From the NCBI RefSeq assembly GCF_000150275.1, contig NW_002060950.1, positions 1,662,106 through 1,726,105 of the forward strand: 64,000 nt of DNA, read 5' to 3'. The position numbers and the translations under genes were made by a program. The DNA comes from Trichoplax adhaerens (lineage: Eukaryota > Placozoa > Uniplacotomia > Trichoplacea > Trichoplacidae). Positions 46,150 to 59,780 of this stretch are shown one piece after another. Under the pieces are notes generated by a model. That model saw nothing but the letters and a program-made list of their open reading frames with translations. It was not told the origin of the DNA and made no database searches. Each line of letters opens with the position of its first letter. The first letter of the stretch is position 1.

Positions 46150-48095
46150 AGCTTCATCAGACAGTAATAGGGTTAGCACAGCAGTGGTGACGTCAACGAG
46201 GTGACTCGTCGTGTAGTTGAAGCTAAAGCGAGTGCAAGCTCTTTCTTTCATTCGACTCGACTGCAACTCGGGCATGATGGCGAGCGAGCGGCAAGACTAT
46301 CCCAAGGACTTGTGACAATTTCCCTACAAGTCCACGATATAAGCACATGTGGATAGACTGCGATGGTCGACGATTCTCGACCATGGTAAACACATGACGC
46401 AGTATGATGACAGCTGATTGGACTGCAATGATCGAAGGGTAACCTATCCATTCATTACGGTAGTCCTCGAGATACAACGTAGCTACTATGAGCTTCATCC
46501 GACAGTAAGGTCACCACAGTAGCGCTGACGTTGACGATGTCACTCGTCGTGCAAGCTCACTCTTGCAGTCGACTCTACTGCAACTCGGGGATGATGGCGA
46601 CAGCGGCAAGACTATCCCAAGGACTTTCAACAATTTCCTCTAAAAGTCCACGATATAATCAGATGAGGATAAACTACCATGGTCGACGATTCTCGACCAT
46701 GGTAAACACATGACTCAGTACGATGACAGCCGATTGGACTGCATGATCGAAGGGTACACCTATCCATTCATTACGGTAGTCCTCGAGATACAACGTAGCT
46801 ACTATGAGCTTCATCCGACAGTTAGGTTACCACAGTAGTGGTGACGTCGACGATGTGACTCGTCGTGCAGTTGAAGCTAAAGCGAGTGCAAGCTCACTCT
46901 TGCAGTCGACTCTATTGCAACTCGGGGAGGATGGCGACAGTGGCAAGACTATCCCAAGAACTTTCAACAATTTCCTCTAAAAGTCCACGATATAATCAGA
47001 TGAGGATAGTTTACCATGGTCGACGATTCTCAACCATGGTAAACACATGACTCAGTATGATGACAGCCGATTGGACTGCATGATCTAAGAGTAACATATC
47101 CATTCATTACGTTAGTCCTTGAAATAGAACGTAGCTACTATGAGCTTCATCCGACAGTATGGTGACCACAGCAGTGGTGACTCGTCGTGCAGTTGAAGCT
47201 AAAGCGAGTGCAAGCTCTCTCTTTCATTCGACTCTACTGCAACTCGGGAATGATGGCGACAGCGGCAAGACTATCCAAAGAACTTTCAACAATTTCCTCT
47301 ACAACTCCATGATATGAGCACATGAGGATAGACTACCATGGCCGACGATTCTCGACCATGGTAAACACATGACTCAGTATGATGACAGCCAATTGGACTG
47401 CATGATCGAAGAGTAACATATCCATTCATTACCGTAGTCCTCGAAATAGAACGTAGCTACAGTACTATCAGCTTCATCCGACAGTAAGGTGACCACAGCA
47501 GTGGTGACTCGTCGTGCAGTTGAAGCTAAAGCAAGTGCAAGCTCTCTCTTTCATTCGACTCTACTGCAACTCGGGGATGATGGCGACAGCGGCAAGACTA
47601 TCCCAAGAACTTTCAACAATTTCCTCTAAAAATCCACGATAGGAACACATGAGGATAGACTACCATGGCCGACGATTCTCGACCATGGTAAACACATGAC
47701 TCAGTATGATGACAGCCAATTGGACTGCATGATCGAGGGGTAACATATCCATTCATTACCGTAGTCCTCGAAATAGAACGTAGCTACTATGAGCTTCATC
47801 CGACAGTAAGGTGACCACAGCAGTGGTGACTCGTCGTGCAGTTGAAGCTAAAGCGAGTGCAAGCTCTCTCTTTCATTCGACTCTACTGCAACTCGGGGAT
47901 GATGGCGACAGCGGCAAGACTATCCCAAGAACTTTCAACAATTTCCTCTAAAAATCCACGATAGGAACACATGAGGATAGACTACCATGGCCGACGATTC
48001 TCGACCATGGTAAACACATGACTCAGTATGATGACAGCCAATTGGACTGCATGATCGAAGGGTAACATATCCATTCATTACGGTAGTCATCGAGA
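46150..48095. repeat. Tandem array of ~320-340-bp units with internal hairpin
   Basis: About six direct units, landmarked by AGCTTCATCCGACAGTA near 46,150, 46,490, 46,806, 47,142, 47,470 and 47,791 (spacings about 340, 316, 336, 328 and 321). Most units contain a near-perfect inverted repeat, ACCATGGTCGA and TCGACCATGGT around a 6-nt loop (for example 46,676-46,703). The last units are the most alike, which suggests recent homogenisation. Frames that repeat from unit to unit (such as 46,531-46,713 and 46,865-47,050) are not conserved as protein. The array lies between the divergent genes KCMF1 and ARM-SPRY. Confidence 0.88.
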
Positions 48096-48847
48096 TGGAA
48101 GGCAGATTCAAAGAACAAGATTGGAACTACAGTATACTGAATCTTGCATGCTTTTAGAATCAACATTGTAGAAAGTATACTTCGGTAAAGGGATCGAGGT
48201 GATTGAAGCTGTGCTGCTATACTAGATTGTACAATCAATCTTCCTCTGCAAGCAGACATGTTGCAGTTCGGACAGCTCCGAGTAGACTAGAAATGCGCTC
48301 AGCTTCTGTATCAGTCGAGGACTACAGACACAGCAGTACACTGAGTGTTGCTATCCAACTGCTACTGAATTCTCGCTCTGTCCATACATAATAATGTACA
48401 GTATGGCTTGTATCATCATGACTACAGCCTACTCTACTGTTCAGTACAGTAGTACAGATACGGTACAAATCAAGCAAGCAAAAGGACAGAACTGATACGG
48501 ACTACGGCACTACAAGTACATCGCGCTTTGACGACTTGGACCTAGTCTAATATTGCCTCCGTCTCCTTGACTATGGATTGATTTTGCGACAAGGACTAAC
48601 AAGGAATAGCTCGAAATAGCAATGGTTGCACACATTATAACTTATATATAGACCGCATTATATACAAAGTATACTGTAGGCCAACAGCCATCGTATAGAA
48701 TAATATATTATTATTGGCAAATGGTCATTCACCAGCTAAACTACAGTCATAACAACGCAGAAGAGATTGACAGTGGCAAAAGAGATCGTCAACTTAGCCT
48801 TTGCAAATATTCTTCAGTGAAATTCACCAAAATCCCTTCCATTAGCT
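48096..48847. other. Unique sequence between the satellite array and the ARM-SPRY start
   Basis: Likely promoter and 5' leader of the gene starting at 48,848. There are a few isolated GTAC words near 48,400-48,480, and no gene or RNA is recognised. Confidence 0.45.
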
Positions 48848-51800
48848 ATGGAATTGATCTTGAAAAAGCATCACGGATGGCTCATCGGTAGCCTAACCAT
48901 CATTGTAAGTGGTGTCACGTTGATCAAGATAGTAGAGGCATGGAGAAATAGAAGTAGAACTGTGGAAGAGCGCCGCGCCAGCCAACTTGAAGGTACTTGA
49001 GCATAGTGCAATCAATCGTATTGGACTGGTTGACAGTTTTATGCTAGGCTAAATTTACTTACTGATATGGTTATCCTTAAGCTTATCCTCAACATCCATC
49101 GTATCTAGATATCCATCTAGTTAGAATTGGAGCCAATGACAGACCTACAAAGGCGTTATTAGCCGTACTTTGAGTGCAGTTTTTGCCTATTACTACCAAT
49201 CAGCTACAGGACCTCAATACTTGTGCTGAAAACAACCACCATACTCAAGCAACGTACGAGTCAAGCTTACCTCCAATTATAATTCATAAATGTAGCAATA
49301 CTCTCGCCTACATCATTGTATAGGATTCATAGACAGAATCAACACTGTACTCCCTTTTTTTAGTCATCGTAAATACTACATTTCAACCGGTGTAGGAACA
49401 ATATCAGAAGATACAATGTACTGCATTCGTTTCTCAGCACGAGTACAGCCCTCCTAAAAAACCCTTACCTTGCTATATATATATATATATATATTCATAA
49501 GCAGAATATTGCTAATGGATATTTCTACATGAACTTCAGTTCATGCATATCGATACAAGACGTCATTATCAATTGCAAACCAAGATTAGTTGACCTACGG
49601 TACATCGCTATTTTACTGTACTGTACTATAAAATAGTAGCATACGCGTATAATGGATAATGTAGGTTAATATCACCACAACAATATTACCAGCTCAGGGA
49701 CGAATAAGCCATGTCAAAGCAGTACACGGTATCGATAATCCAGTATATGGATATTCTGTTGTAAATACTAAATGAGAGGCACATACATCATGATTGTATC
49801 ATCACCAACTTAATGACTAAAAGGAGTAGCAGATTAGAATAAAATGAAAGCGATTTGTTTGACGAATAACTGACTAAACCATAGCAACCCCATGATGAAA
49901 ATGTATATTTAAATTCATGGGTAGGATACATCATTCGGTGGATCCAATTTTCCCACATGTCAACTCTTGTAGCAATCTAAACGAGTTCACTTGACATTTC
50001 TATACCTTGGTCATGATCATTTTAAGCTTCCTTACACAATATCATAATGATAACAACTACCTATTTTCATATTGCAGCTATCAATCTACAGGATTTGCAA
50101 GTACTCCTTGGATCAAATAATTATCTTCTAAGGCGGAGGTAATTAAACGTATCTATTCTGAAATAAAAATAAATCAACTTTTCCTACATTTTATATACTC
50201 TATCTATTCCAATGTAGTCTCGCCAAAATTACTCCAAAATATATTGATAATATTCATGCACTAAAAACCATGAATAGCTAGCTATTGTATAAAGAAGAAT
50301 TATTTCAATTACCAGTACAATTGCGCTCACAATCTGATCTTGTTTCAAATTCTGCGTAATATTTAAAAATAGATATTAGTTTATTGAAAGCTGATCTACA
50401 TACGCATTACGTACTATCTACAAAATCACGCATTTGCAATATGCAACATGTTCACATCAAAGTTATTTTAGCCGATAGGTTATCACCGTCCAAAAATGCA
50501 TCATTCCCCTTGAGTAGTAAGAAAGAATTTCACAACTTGTATTCGAAAAGCTGTAGTGTTCAATTTTAATAGCAGGTCAATTATCAAATGTTTGAGCTGT
50601 TACAACGAGTTGTCTAAAAATAGAATTTCTCAGCGTAAAGAAAGGGAGTTAATAGACGCTAATTGCATTTCCTAGTAAGAATAGTTTAAAAATGAATGCA
50701 TACAACTCTAAACAGAAATTGAATAATCTGCAAAAAAAATACTTTAACCATAGTTCATATGCCCCTACCGTACCATGCATTAATAAATAATAGAATAGAA
50801 GACCAGTGATTTAGAAGATGACATCTACTAAATAAATCATTCAGACTTAAACTTTGAAATAATCCAGTTCTGTTATCAACTGCCTTAGGCAAAATAAATA
50901 GTAGTAATAAGTAAATTATCATTTTTATTGATTCAATTGTATGTTCCTAAGGCTAGACTTGAAAACAAAATGAAAGCCATAGTGCAATAGCCAGATTAAT
51001 GATGCGTATGCTTCACCTCTTTCTCAATTATAGTGTACAAAGTGTTGTTATTGACATTGCTAGTCAACGACAATATCTATCGTATTTTATCGATCAAACT
51101 TCGTGTGACGATATCAAAGAAGCTCTACATGCGGTTATGGCCTTAAATTTGATTAGCAAATCTGGTAAATTTACTATCAAACTACGAAATGTTGTATAAC
51201 TTGAATATCTTGTATGATTTTTTTACACTATAAACTGTAATCGTTACTAACAACACATCACCTAACCCAAGAAACGTATACCAACGATAGTTGTGATGTT
51301 TTTTAAAGCAAGATACACTACAATTCGCTCAAATACGAGTCGTTTCATTTTCGCCATTCTTATCCTATCATTCACTACAGTATATACGAATATTAAAAAT
51401 GATCATGATAGTTAATAGTTACATGGCTATAATTCACGTGATGATGTGCTTCTCTCTTAACCTCTTTTTACACTTTTTATTTAGCGGTTCATAAAAAATA
51501 TTTGTATGATCTCAATGGTTTACAAGCAATTTGCTGTTGTTTAATGAAATGGCAAGGATACCAAGTTAGAAACGATGACGTAGAATTAATTATTCAAAAA
51601 GAGAGGATTCTAAAAATACTATGTTCCACTTTGGTAGAGTTAATTTGTGATCCCGGTATGTCTAAACTCGATGCTGAATAGAGTGCCATGCACGATTAAT
51701 GAAGTAACTTTATCTTTTTTTACAGTAATCGTTTATATCAAGAATGTACAATCAAAGTTTTAATTTTGACCAAACGCTTGAATAAATGTTTATTTACTAA

Positions 51801-54800
51801 AGCAAAAGTTCAATTGAATAATGTTACATAGTTCATCGTACAGTACAGTATTTTAATAGCTGCAATAGCATATGTCGATGATATCCTCAACTACACTAAT
51901 CTAATTTCATCAATCTCGCACTGTTTTCAACAAGTACAATATCTATACACCCTCGCCTAATTTTTATTCTCCTCTCTTATTTTCTTTTAGAATGTAATAA
52001 ATTTTCCATTAATAGGTATGCTATAATCTTCTATGTCAAACAACTTTAACATTTATCTATCATAGTGCCTTGAACGACTGCATATTAATCCTTTCCTAAT
52101 ACTGTTTTACACGCTCACAAATTATAGAAATATGATGTATATTAACCATATATATTTACTAATGCTTTTTCATGCAAAAGGGATATTATTTGTACACTAC
52201 TGGCTTTGATATCGTCTCCGTGTACAAAAGAAGTTGGGCGATTATCTCTTTTCGTGTTACATCAATTATCCATTACTGAAAATGGTCAGTACGGTTATAA
52301 TCTAAACCTTTTTAATGTATTCTTTATAATAGCATTTTAAATCTTCTATTCACTTACGTACATTAGGTAATTAACTTATATTACACGGACACTTTAAAAT
52401 AAAGTATTCTAATTGTGTTAGTACTTCACGCAGAAACTTATTTCACTAATGTATATACACACACATTTGTATTATTGTAGCAGAAGTTGTCAAGCTTGAC
52501 TCAGTGGGCTTAGGCGCTATCTCTGTTATAAGTAAAGTAATTATGAATAATCGGGTAAGTTTATCGTTATAACATGCAAATATTTTTACTTATGTCATCA
52601 ATTATATCAATTTCTAATATCAACATTAACTTTATCTCCATATACTAATATTAATCTACAGGAAAGGCCGGTAACTGTCAAAATATGTTTACATATGTTG
52701 GCTCTACTTTCTCATGTGAAAAGTAAAGGTAATTCATTTATATGTAATAGCACTGCGCAATCATGCTATTATCTTTGCATGTTAGAGAAAATAATCAGAT
52801 ATGTGATGTACAAAATTCCAAACTTGAATCAAATGTATAATATTCGCCTATATTCAATATTATATTGTGACTATGCAGATAACATATCAGCATTAACGGA
52901 AATTGGCCAGCACAAAGTCTACTATACGGCTATTATGTATTTTACTGCAGGTAAGTTTATTTCAGTATAATTAAGCATTTTGATGTAATACGCTTTGACA
53001 AACAATACTTAAATGTAGTGCGTACTGACAATGTTTTAACAGATGACTTCACATGCTTGTTTAATTATAGATGATGAGGAAGCTCGCTACTGGGCTGCCA
53101 CGTTAATTCATGAATTTGTTTGCAATGGTTTGTATGTTACACTGTACTTTTACTTTTAATACCATCACTTAGTAAGCGATTAATTATCGACTTGCTGTTT
53201 AGATATTTATAGAAAGGAAATTTCTTGTATTCCTACGCTAATGAAATCTTGTCGTCACGCATTGTCAAAAAGTGATTCTGGTATTCAAAAAATCATTTTA
53301 AAAATTTGCAGTTTCTTGGTTATGAAGGACGGTATGTTATAAATTACATCGTACACTTCTTTTATGCTGATTTATGCTTATTTTAATCTCATAGCTAATC
53401 AACTTTAAAATTTTACGTATGATGTTATTCGGACAAGTTTTCTATTATGTGAAATTGTTTTGTTACATCTGTATGATATTCTGCTGATTATGCGGTCAAC
53501 TTTGCTATCTCTACTATTAGTTCGTTAACCTTCTTAAAACAACATATTTATCGCTTTAAGTTGCCATTAACTATGCTTAAATACTATTGTAAATTCTTAA
53601 TCTAAGAATACCGTAATATTGCTGTGAAATGAAAGCCTAGAATTTCATTAAAATGAGTGTCAAGGTCAAAAGCATTCCCTAAGATCCTACTGTAGCCCAT
53701 GTGTTATTATGATATATACCAGGACAACTCATATTTACTTTATCGGATGATGGCCTACTCGTAGCCAACTTATTGTTGTACTATCTAATATTATGGCTAA
53801 TTAGTAACTATTACCAACTGATTATACTACCATCATAATTAATGCAACTTTCTAGATCAATTTTATAAGAAGATTTTGGAATGTAAAGGCTTCCTAAACA
53901 GACTACCAATATGCTTGGCCTCTAGTGACTATGAAGTTGCGCACTGGACGCTGGCTCTTGTCCATGATCTTGCTATGATTGGTTTGTAGATAAATTATCC
54001 GATTTTTTAACTATTATATTATTAGTATGTAGCAAGAATATAGGATATAACTTGTACTTCTAATTTTAAATGATAGGTAAGGAAGTATCGGCTTATATTT
54101 TAAATGCAATGGATGGCTTTATTACCTGTTTTACGGAATCATTAATGAATCGCGAAGATAGAACAATTATTCATTTAATTGCTGAGACGCTCGGATTTTT
54201 CTGTTCTTGTGGTGCGGCTATCCTTGATTTTTATTCGTATTTCAACTGTAATATAAATACACTGAAATGTTACGTTAATTTCACATCATTTATAGAAAAT
54301 TTTCATACAAAAATACTTAAAGAAAATGGTATAGTTCCAATTCTGCGTTTATTGAATAATTCTGATTCCGGTGTTCGACTCTGGGCTGTCACTATGTTGT
54401 TAAATTTATCCATGTCGAATGGTGCGCTCAACTAAAATTCATTTTGTTACTAATAGAACTATATTTAGATACTCTAAAAATTTTATTTTATAGTCTAAAT
54501 TTGCAATTAATATGAGTTATACTTGTGTCACACGCAATGCGGAAATATTACGTCGATATAGATAGAAATCTAATAGTAGTATTTACTAGCATCAATTATA
54601 GATTACGTGATCGAATCATAATAAATATGTATACGCTGAACGAGACATTACAGTTAGTTTTAGTGTTGTATTGTACCTTTCGCAGTAGTTAAATGCTGGA
54701 ATCCTGTAGTAGTAAATATTTTACCTTATTGTGATAGGATTTAAGATTTGCATAGCGCTAATAATTGCACTAGAAGGAACGAATTGATTGTTTATTTACT

Positions 54801-57800
54801 TATGATTAGATCAATGTAGGTTAGGTATTGTCAAAGAAGGTGGCGTAAAATGTCTCGTCAATCTGGCTCTATCAGATTCTGAACAATCTCAAACGTCTTC
54901 TTTAGCTGCTAAAACGTTGGTCATGCTATCGTTGCTAGGTAAAAAATTGTTACATATTAATTTTAATGGTTATCATTCAATTTGGTATATGTCTTCATAG
55001 CGGCCTAATTTTTAGATATTCAGATAACCATTCATGTCAGCGCTAGACAGGAAATGGCTTATATTAGAATAGGCCAGGCAGACTATCATATACGAGAGGA
55101 TGGGGTAAAAACTACTTAGATACTTTTGAGATATCATTTTATGCGACTTCCATCCTCACTTTTCGTATTTTTCTGCCAGTAAATATATGCCACTATCATT
55201 GTTAGTTTCACTTTATAGAATTGGATCCATTCATGATGTCGGTAATCTCCAGACATACTTTTGAACCTAGCCTCCTAAAATTATCGCAAGAAATCAAAGA
55301 ATATGTAGATGCAATTGATCATGATTCTATAGTTGTTTTATGCGCTAGAGGCGTAAGCGTCAACGACATTACTGGTATAGTATAGTGTATTGTCTTTTAC
55401 ATTCATCTCTAGTTTGCAATTATTGTGTAGTCTTTAGTGTATCACATTTAAGTGGCAGAATTATATGACACTATGTCTAGAGTTAAGCTTATTTACTGCA
55501 TTTGATGCAAGTTATGTTACGTTCGCCTATTTCCTTTAACTACAGCAAAATGTTGGTCATCGTTATCGAAATTGGGATTATTACAAGGGAGTCTGTCCAA
55601 TCACGATAGTATGGTAGCTTATGTTGGAGCCAAAGAAACTTGTGAAGGTTATGAGTTTGCTTCTCAAGAGTCTGATCAATTACAAGTTGATCTCGACGTA
55701 TCTTTTAGCATTGGTACATTATGTTTGCTGTATAATTGCTTTTTTATTGCATATTACTGCTCAAGTAACCATTTCAAGTTATTTTTAGGCCTCCTTGTTA
55801 ATCGTATTATCCAACGGGAAATTTTAACACCCCTTATTAGTTTGCTACTATGTCACCCTGCTAGAGATTCAGTCAGCAAAGTAACTGTAAGTATGGATTA
55901 TTTTTATGCCACTAAATTATGTTATAATACGCGCTTTACTGCCATGGCATTAATTTCGGACTCTTCAAGCATGTTCGCTAGAATAGTAATATAATCTCAC
56001 ATATTTGCCAAATACATATTTTTGATGGTTTATGCGAATAGTTAATGTGTTTACCTATACTCTATTGATCTGATCAATTACAAATATTTTAAAATATGTT
56101 TGCTGTATGAATATCTACCACATGAAAATGTTAGCAAACATTACTAATGTATCATAATATCGACAAATTTCTCTTAACACAAGGAATTAGAATTGCTACA
56201 TATTCTAGCACGACAAAAAGATAATCGGCAGCTTATGATACTCTATGACGGATTCTTGGATTATCTTTCAGAATTAATCTGGTTTGTGTTTGTTTTAACC
56301 AATAGTGTAGTGCGTGGAGCAATTTATGACTTGGAATATATTTATAATTACTCTAGTCATTTCGATCACCACAAATTTTGTTAAAATGGAAGTAAACTTA
56401 ATTAACAGTTTATAGTCACTCAGGAATTCTTGGGTTAATTTTTTGTCCATGCATTTCAATCAAATTTTCATCTTTTGATTTTATTGGTTTGACGTTAATT
56501 TTTGCATTTACTACCAATCAGGCACTTCTGTCATATTCAAGCGGAATCGTTACATTTGTACCCAATGGTCATTTATCATTGTGACGGTGCTATTAAGATT
56601 TTAGCGACACTTTCAGCACATAGTAAGACCGTAAAACCAGTGATTTCTATCACTATATTAATGCAACTAACAATTTATTCATATATGCTACATATCTAGA
56701 TGAATGTTGTCATCAAATGTGTTATTGTGGAATAGTTGATGCGTTGGCCTCTTTAATTCTTCGAATTAATAAACATCGCATTCAATTACTTGATAAACAA
56801 CTAGATAAAGGTAAATGTAAGATATTATAGATAAATTTTTTGCCGACAACTTTTTTCAGTAGCAGGATTAGATTATATTATTATGAATAAACATCTTAAA
56901 TTCTTACATGTTTTGCTAGGGGATGACAATTATTGGGGTAATGATTCCTCTACTAGTCGCGTAGCATTTTTTTCGCAAGCAGAGGACATCTTAAGTAACA
57001 GCAAACCTACTCGTGGATCGCCTCGTAAATCGAAAGCTACGTTGCAACTGGCTTCACCGCTTAAACGATTTTGTAGCACATCATCTGATTTGGATACTTC
57101 CTTCAATAACAGTTTTAGCCTTCAAGGTAACAATCTGTAGTGACTGATAGTAATTGATTGGTTGTCAATAAAGCCATAAAACTTTTAGGTAGTATAAAGT
57201 ATGAAGTAATATCAAATTTATCCCGCTATAGGCTAATTACTGTTGAATCTGATAACTATCTTTTAATCTGTTGTATGCTGTTATAAATTATAGCTAGCCA
57301 AATATCGAATTCTTTGGACGCATACATTGCTCAATCGAATGTTGATAACCCACCAACGCCTCGAGTGGGAGAGTATCTATCCTACGGTAATTAGAGCTAA
57401 TGCTACAAGGCTCAGGCATTTATACCACTTCCCAAGGGCTAACATATAAATCTTCAAATATCACTGTAATAGAGGACACTTATGCTACTCTCACAAATCT
57501 TACCACTTACTGCTTTGCCCGTTTAATTGCATATCCATTGCCAGGTAAGTGTGATCATGTTTTACCTAATCACATCAACGTAGAAATTTCGAAATATTAT
57601 TAAAACACAAACTCTTTTCTTACTGTCGCATTACTGTAGCATATATTTTAGTGATTACACTTTTCAATTTTAAACTATTCTTGCCCTACTGATTTGAATT
57701 ATAGTTTTAATTTTACCAGTCAAATAATAAAAACTACTTTCATAGTCACTCACTACAATACTAAAATATGAATTTGTTTATATAATATTACTTTGTAAAT

Positions 57801-59780
57801 CATTTCCAGAGCTTTATAAAAATTACCAAGCTGCTGGAATATTGTACTCCTTGTGGACCGCTATACTGAGTTGCCATGACTCCATCAAGGAATCAGTCGG
57901 AGTATGACACCTTTAATGTTTAAGATCATATAATTAGATAATATCTCAACATTACTAGATGAAAATAAATTATTCACCATATCACTAGCTTGGTAATAAC
58001 GCAGATGGTTATCATTCTGATTTGCTAGCTTTACGTTGAATACACTATATCCAACATGGTGATTGAATCCACCTCAAAAGGTATAAGCAAAGTGCCTAAT
58101 GATGATCAATCATATACTGCAGTATAAAATTGAATTAAGTATGGATTTTATTTTTTTGCAATACCTTAATGATCAAGGAAAACGTGTTAGACTCTGTAAT
58201 TATCCAGCCCTATCTGCATCGAGTAGGACACCATCATTAATCATTAGTCCTGATCATTTGGAGGTCAGTATATTTTTTTCTTGCCAAATAATGTACTTTT
58301 ATGCTAATTGTATTAAATTACGATTCGTATATTTATGATCTTATACTGCATCCAATATACACGTACGCCCAAATAATCATGATATTGAATGGTATACTGA
58401 CCGTGTTCAACTATAGGCATGCAATGAAAGTTGGACATTTGAAAGCGTACTTGCAGATGTTTATGTTTGTAAAGGAATATATGATCATTCCAAGCAAATT
58501 CCAGATGGATGGTATTACGAGGTACTAACAGAAAAGTATAGTTTGTAACGTCAATTACAATTATCATTAATCTTCTGATATAGTTGAATAACTTTGAATT
58601 ACGAGTTCAAATATTTATCGTAATGTCGCTATAATCGACTAACTTAAAATAGCGGACTAGGTATATTATATTTTATTTCACTGTTCATGACAATTCAGAT
58701 AATTATTTATCACTGAAGTATTTGACTCACATGATATTTTTCGCATAGGTAATTCTCAAAACACCCGGAATAATTCAAATTGGCTGGGCAAGAAAGGAAT
58801 GCTGTATGTTGCCAGAGAAAGGTACAAATTAAATATTTGAATCCAGTACTAAAGCGCTTACCTAAAATCAACTCGTATTTCATTTACATTGCCGTTTCAA
58901 AATAATTATTTTGTTTCCGCTACTAGGGTATGGTGTTGGTGACGACGAGTATTCATATGCTTTTGACGGCAGTCGATGCAAGAAATGGCATAATATGAAA
59001 AATGTACCTCTTCAAGTAAGTTAGTTAACTATGCGTTAAGCCATTATTGATCCAGTTATAAGATTTAGTAAAGCCTGTAAATAATTACTTTAGGACCATA
59101 TGCGATATGGACGTGAATGGAAAGAAGGTGATATCATTAGCTGCTTACTTAGCAGGTTAGTTATGCCCAAATCATTAAACTAATTCTTCAACGATTTCCT
59201 TCCACTAACGTAAATTATTGTATACTTTACCACAGTTCTGGTGATATATCCTACTGGCACAATGGAAATAATTTAGGGATTGCTTTTTCTAGTAAGATTA
59301 TTAGCTAATGGAACTGTTACCATAGAATTTTATATGAACTATTATATAACCAGTTCAGAGCGTACAGAGCAGATTTTAAAAATCTTTTTCAAGGATAATT
59401 AAAAAGCATGGTCAGTTTCAATTGCCCGATTGTATATCCTTAAATTAGATATTGATCTGAGTCATAATTGGTATCCTGGCGCATCATTATCAACAGAACA
59501 ACAGTGCATATTTAATTTTACTGGAAATGAAATGCATCCCTTTAGGTAAATCTAAAGTACTGCATGATTAATGTACTTAATGAAAAGTATATTGATATAA
59601 CTATCACTAAACGTATTTATAATTTAATCCATGTTAACACTTTAGCTAAGATCTGAGATAAATTATTTAATTAAAGCGATGCCTCAATCATGTGTTGTTA
59701 GCTATAAACCACTACTCGTTATACGTGCTTCTTTATCAAATGTAGTCCATTCAGTCATAACTATCCCTACTCGACTATAG
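48848..59780 (+). CDS. Membrane-anchored armadillo-repeat protein with SPRY domain
   Basis: About 32 exons joined by phase: 48848-48992, 50078-50138, 51034-51164, 51485-51655, 51991-52015, 52181-52284, 52481-52554, 52662-52728, 52879-52950, 53071-53127, 53203-53331, 53856-53981, 54077-54421, 54825-54938, 55219-55374, 55546-55713, 55789-55886, 56184-56281, 56522-56622, 56700-56810, 56860-57126, 57294-57386, 57416-57544, 57810-57901, 58123-58263, 58417-58521, 58749-58821, 58927-59015, 59094-59155, 59236-59291, 59407-59545, 59651-59780. The sum is 3,729 nt, about 1,242 residues. Residues 11-29 (WLIGSLTIIVSGVTLIKIV) form one hydrophobic helix before a basic stretch, an N-terminal anchor. Then come many armadillo-like helices (EARYWAATLIHEFV, GVRLWAVTMLLNLSMSNG, EGGVKCLVNLALSDSEQ), a Ser-rich basic linker (RGSPRKSKAT), and a SPRY domain of RSPRY1/RNF123 type (IQIGWARKE, GYGVGDDEYSYAFDG, WKEGDIISCLL). 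No RING is present. I do not recognise an orthologue. The last two exons and the 58,123 junction are least certain. Confidence 0.75.
57387..57415 (+). other. Apparent 29-nt (or 23-nt) intron in the ARM-SPRY gene
   Basis: The exon ending ...VGEYLSY(G) meets GTAATTAG, which would stop translation at once. A second frame resumes after GCTCAG, ending 57,415, or after TACAAG, ending 57,409, both in phase. It continues for about 43 codons, with armadillo-like YATLTNLTTYCFARLIAYP, to a good donor at 57,545. Skipping this block (57,386 to 57,810) is also in phase, so it could be an optional exon or a real exon behind a tiny intron. Confidence 0.4.

Noticed and set aside
46223-47050. Repeated open frames inside the satellite units
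   Set aside because: The frames are interrupted in different places in different units and show no selection for protein; the unit is better explained as satellite DNA.
50384-50569. 61-codon plus-strand frame in the ARM-SPRY intron
   Set aside because: It is not needed for a continuous armadillo frame, has no matching acceptor and donor in phase, and looks like chance.
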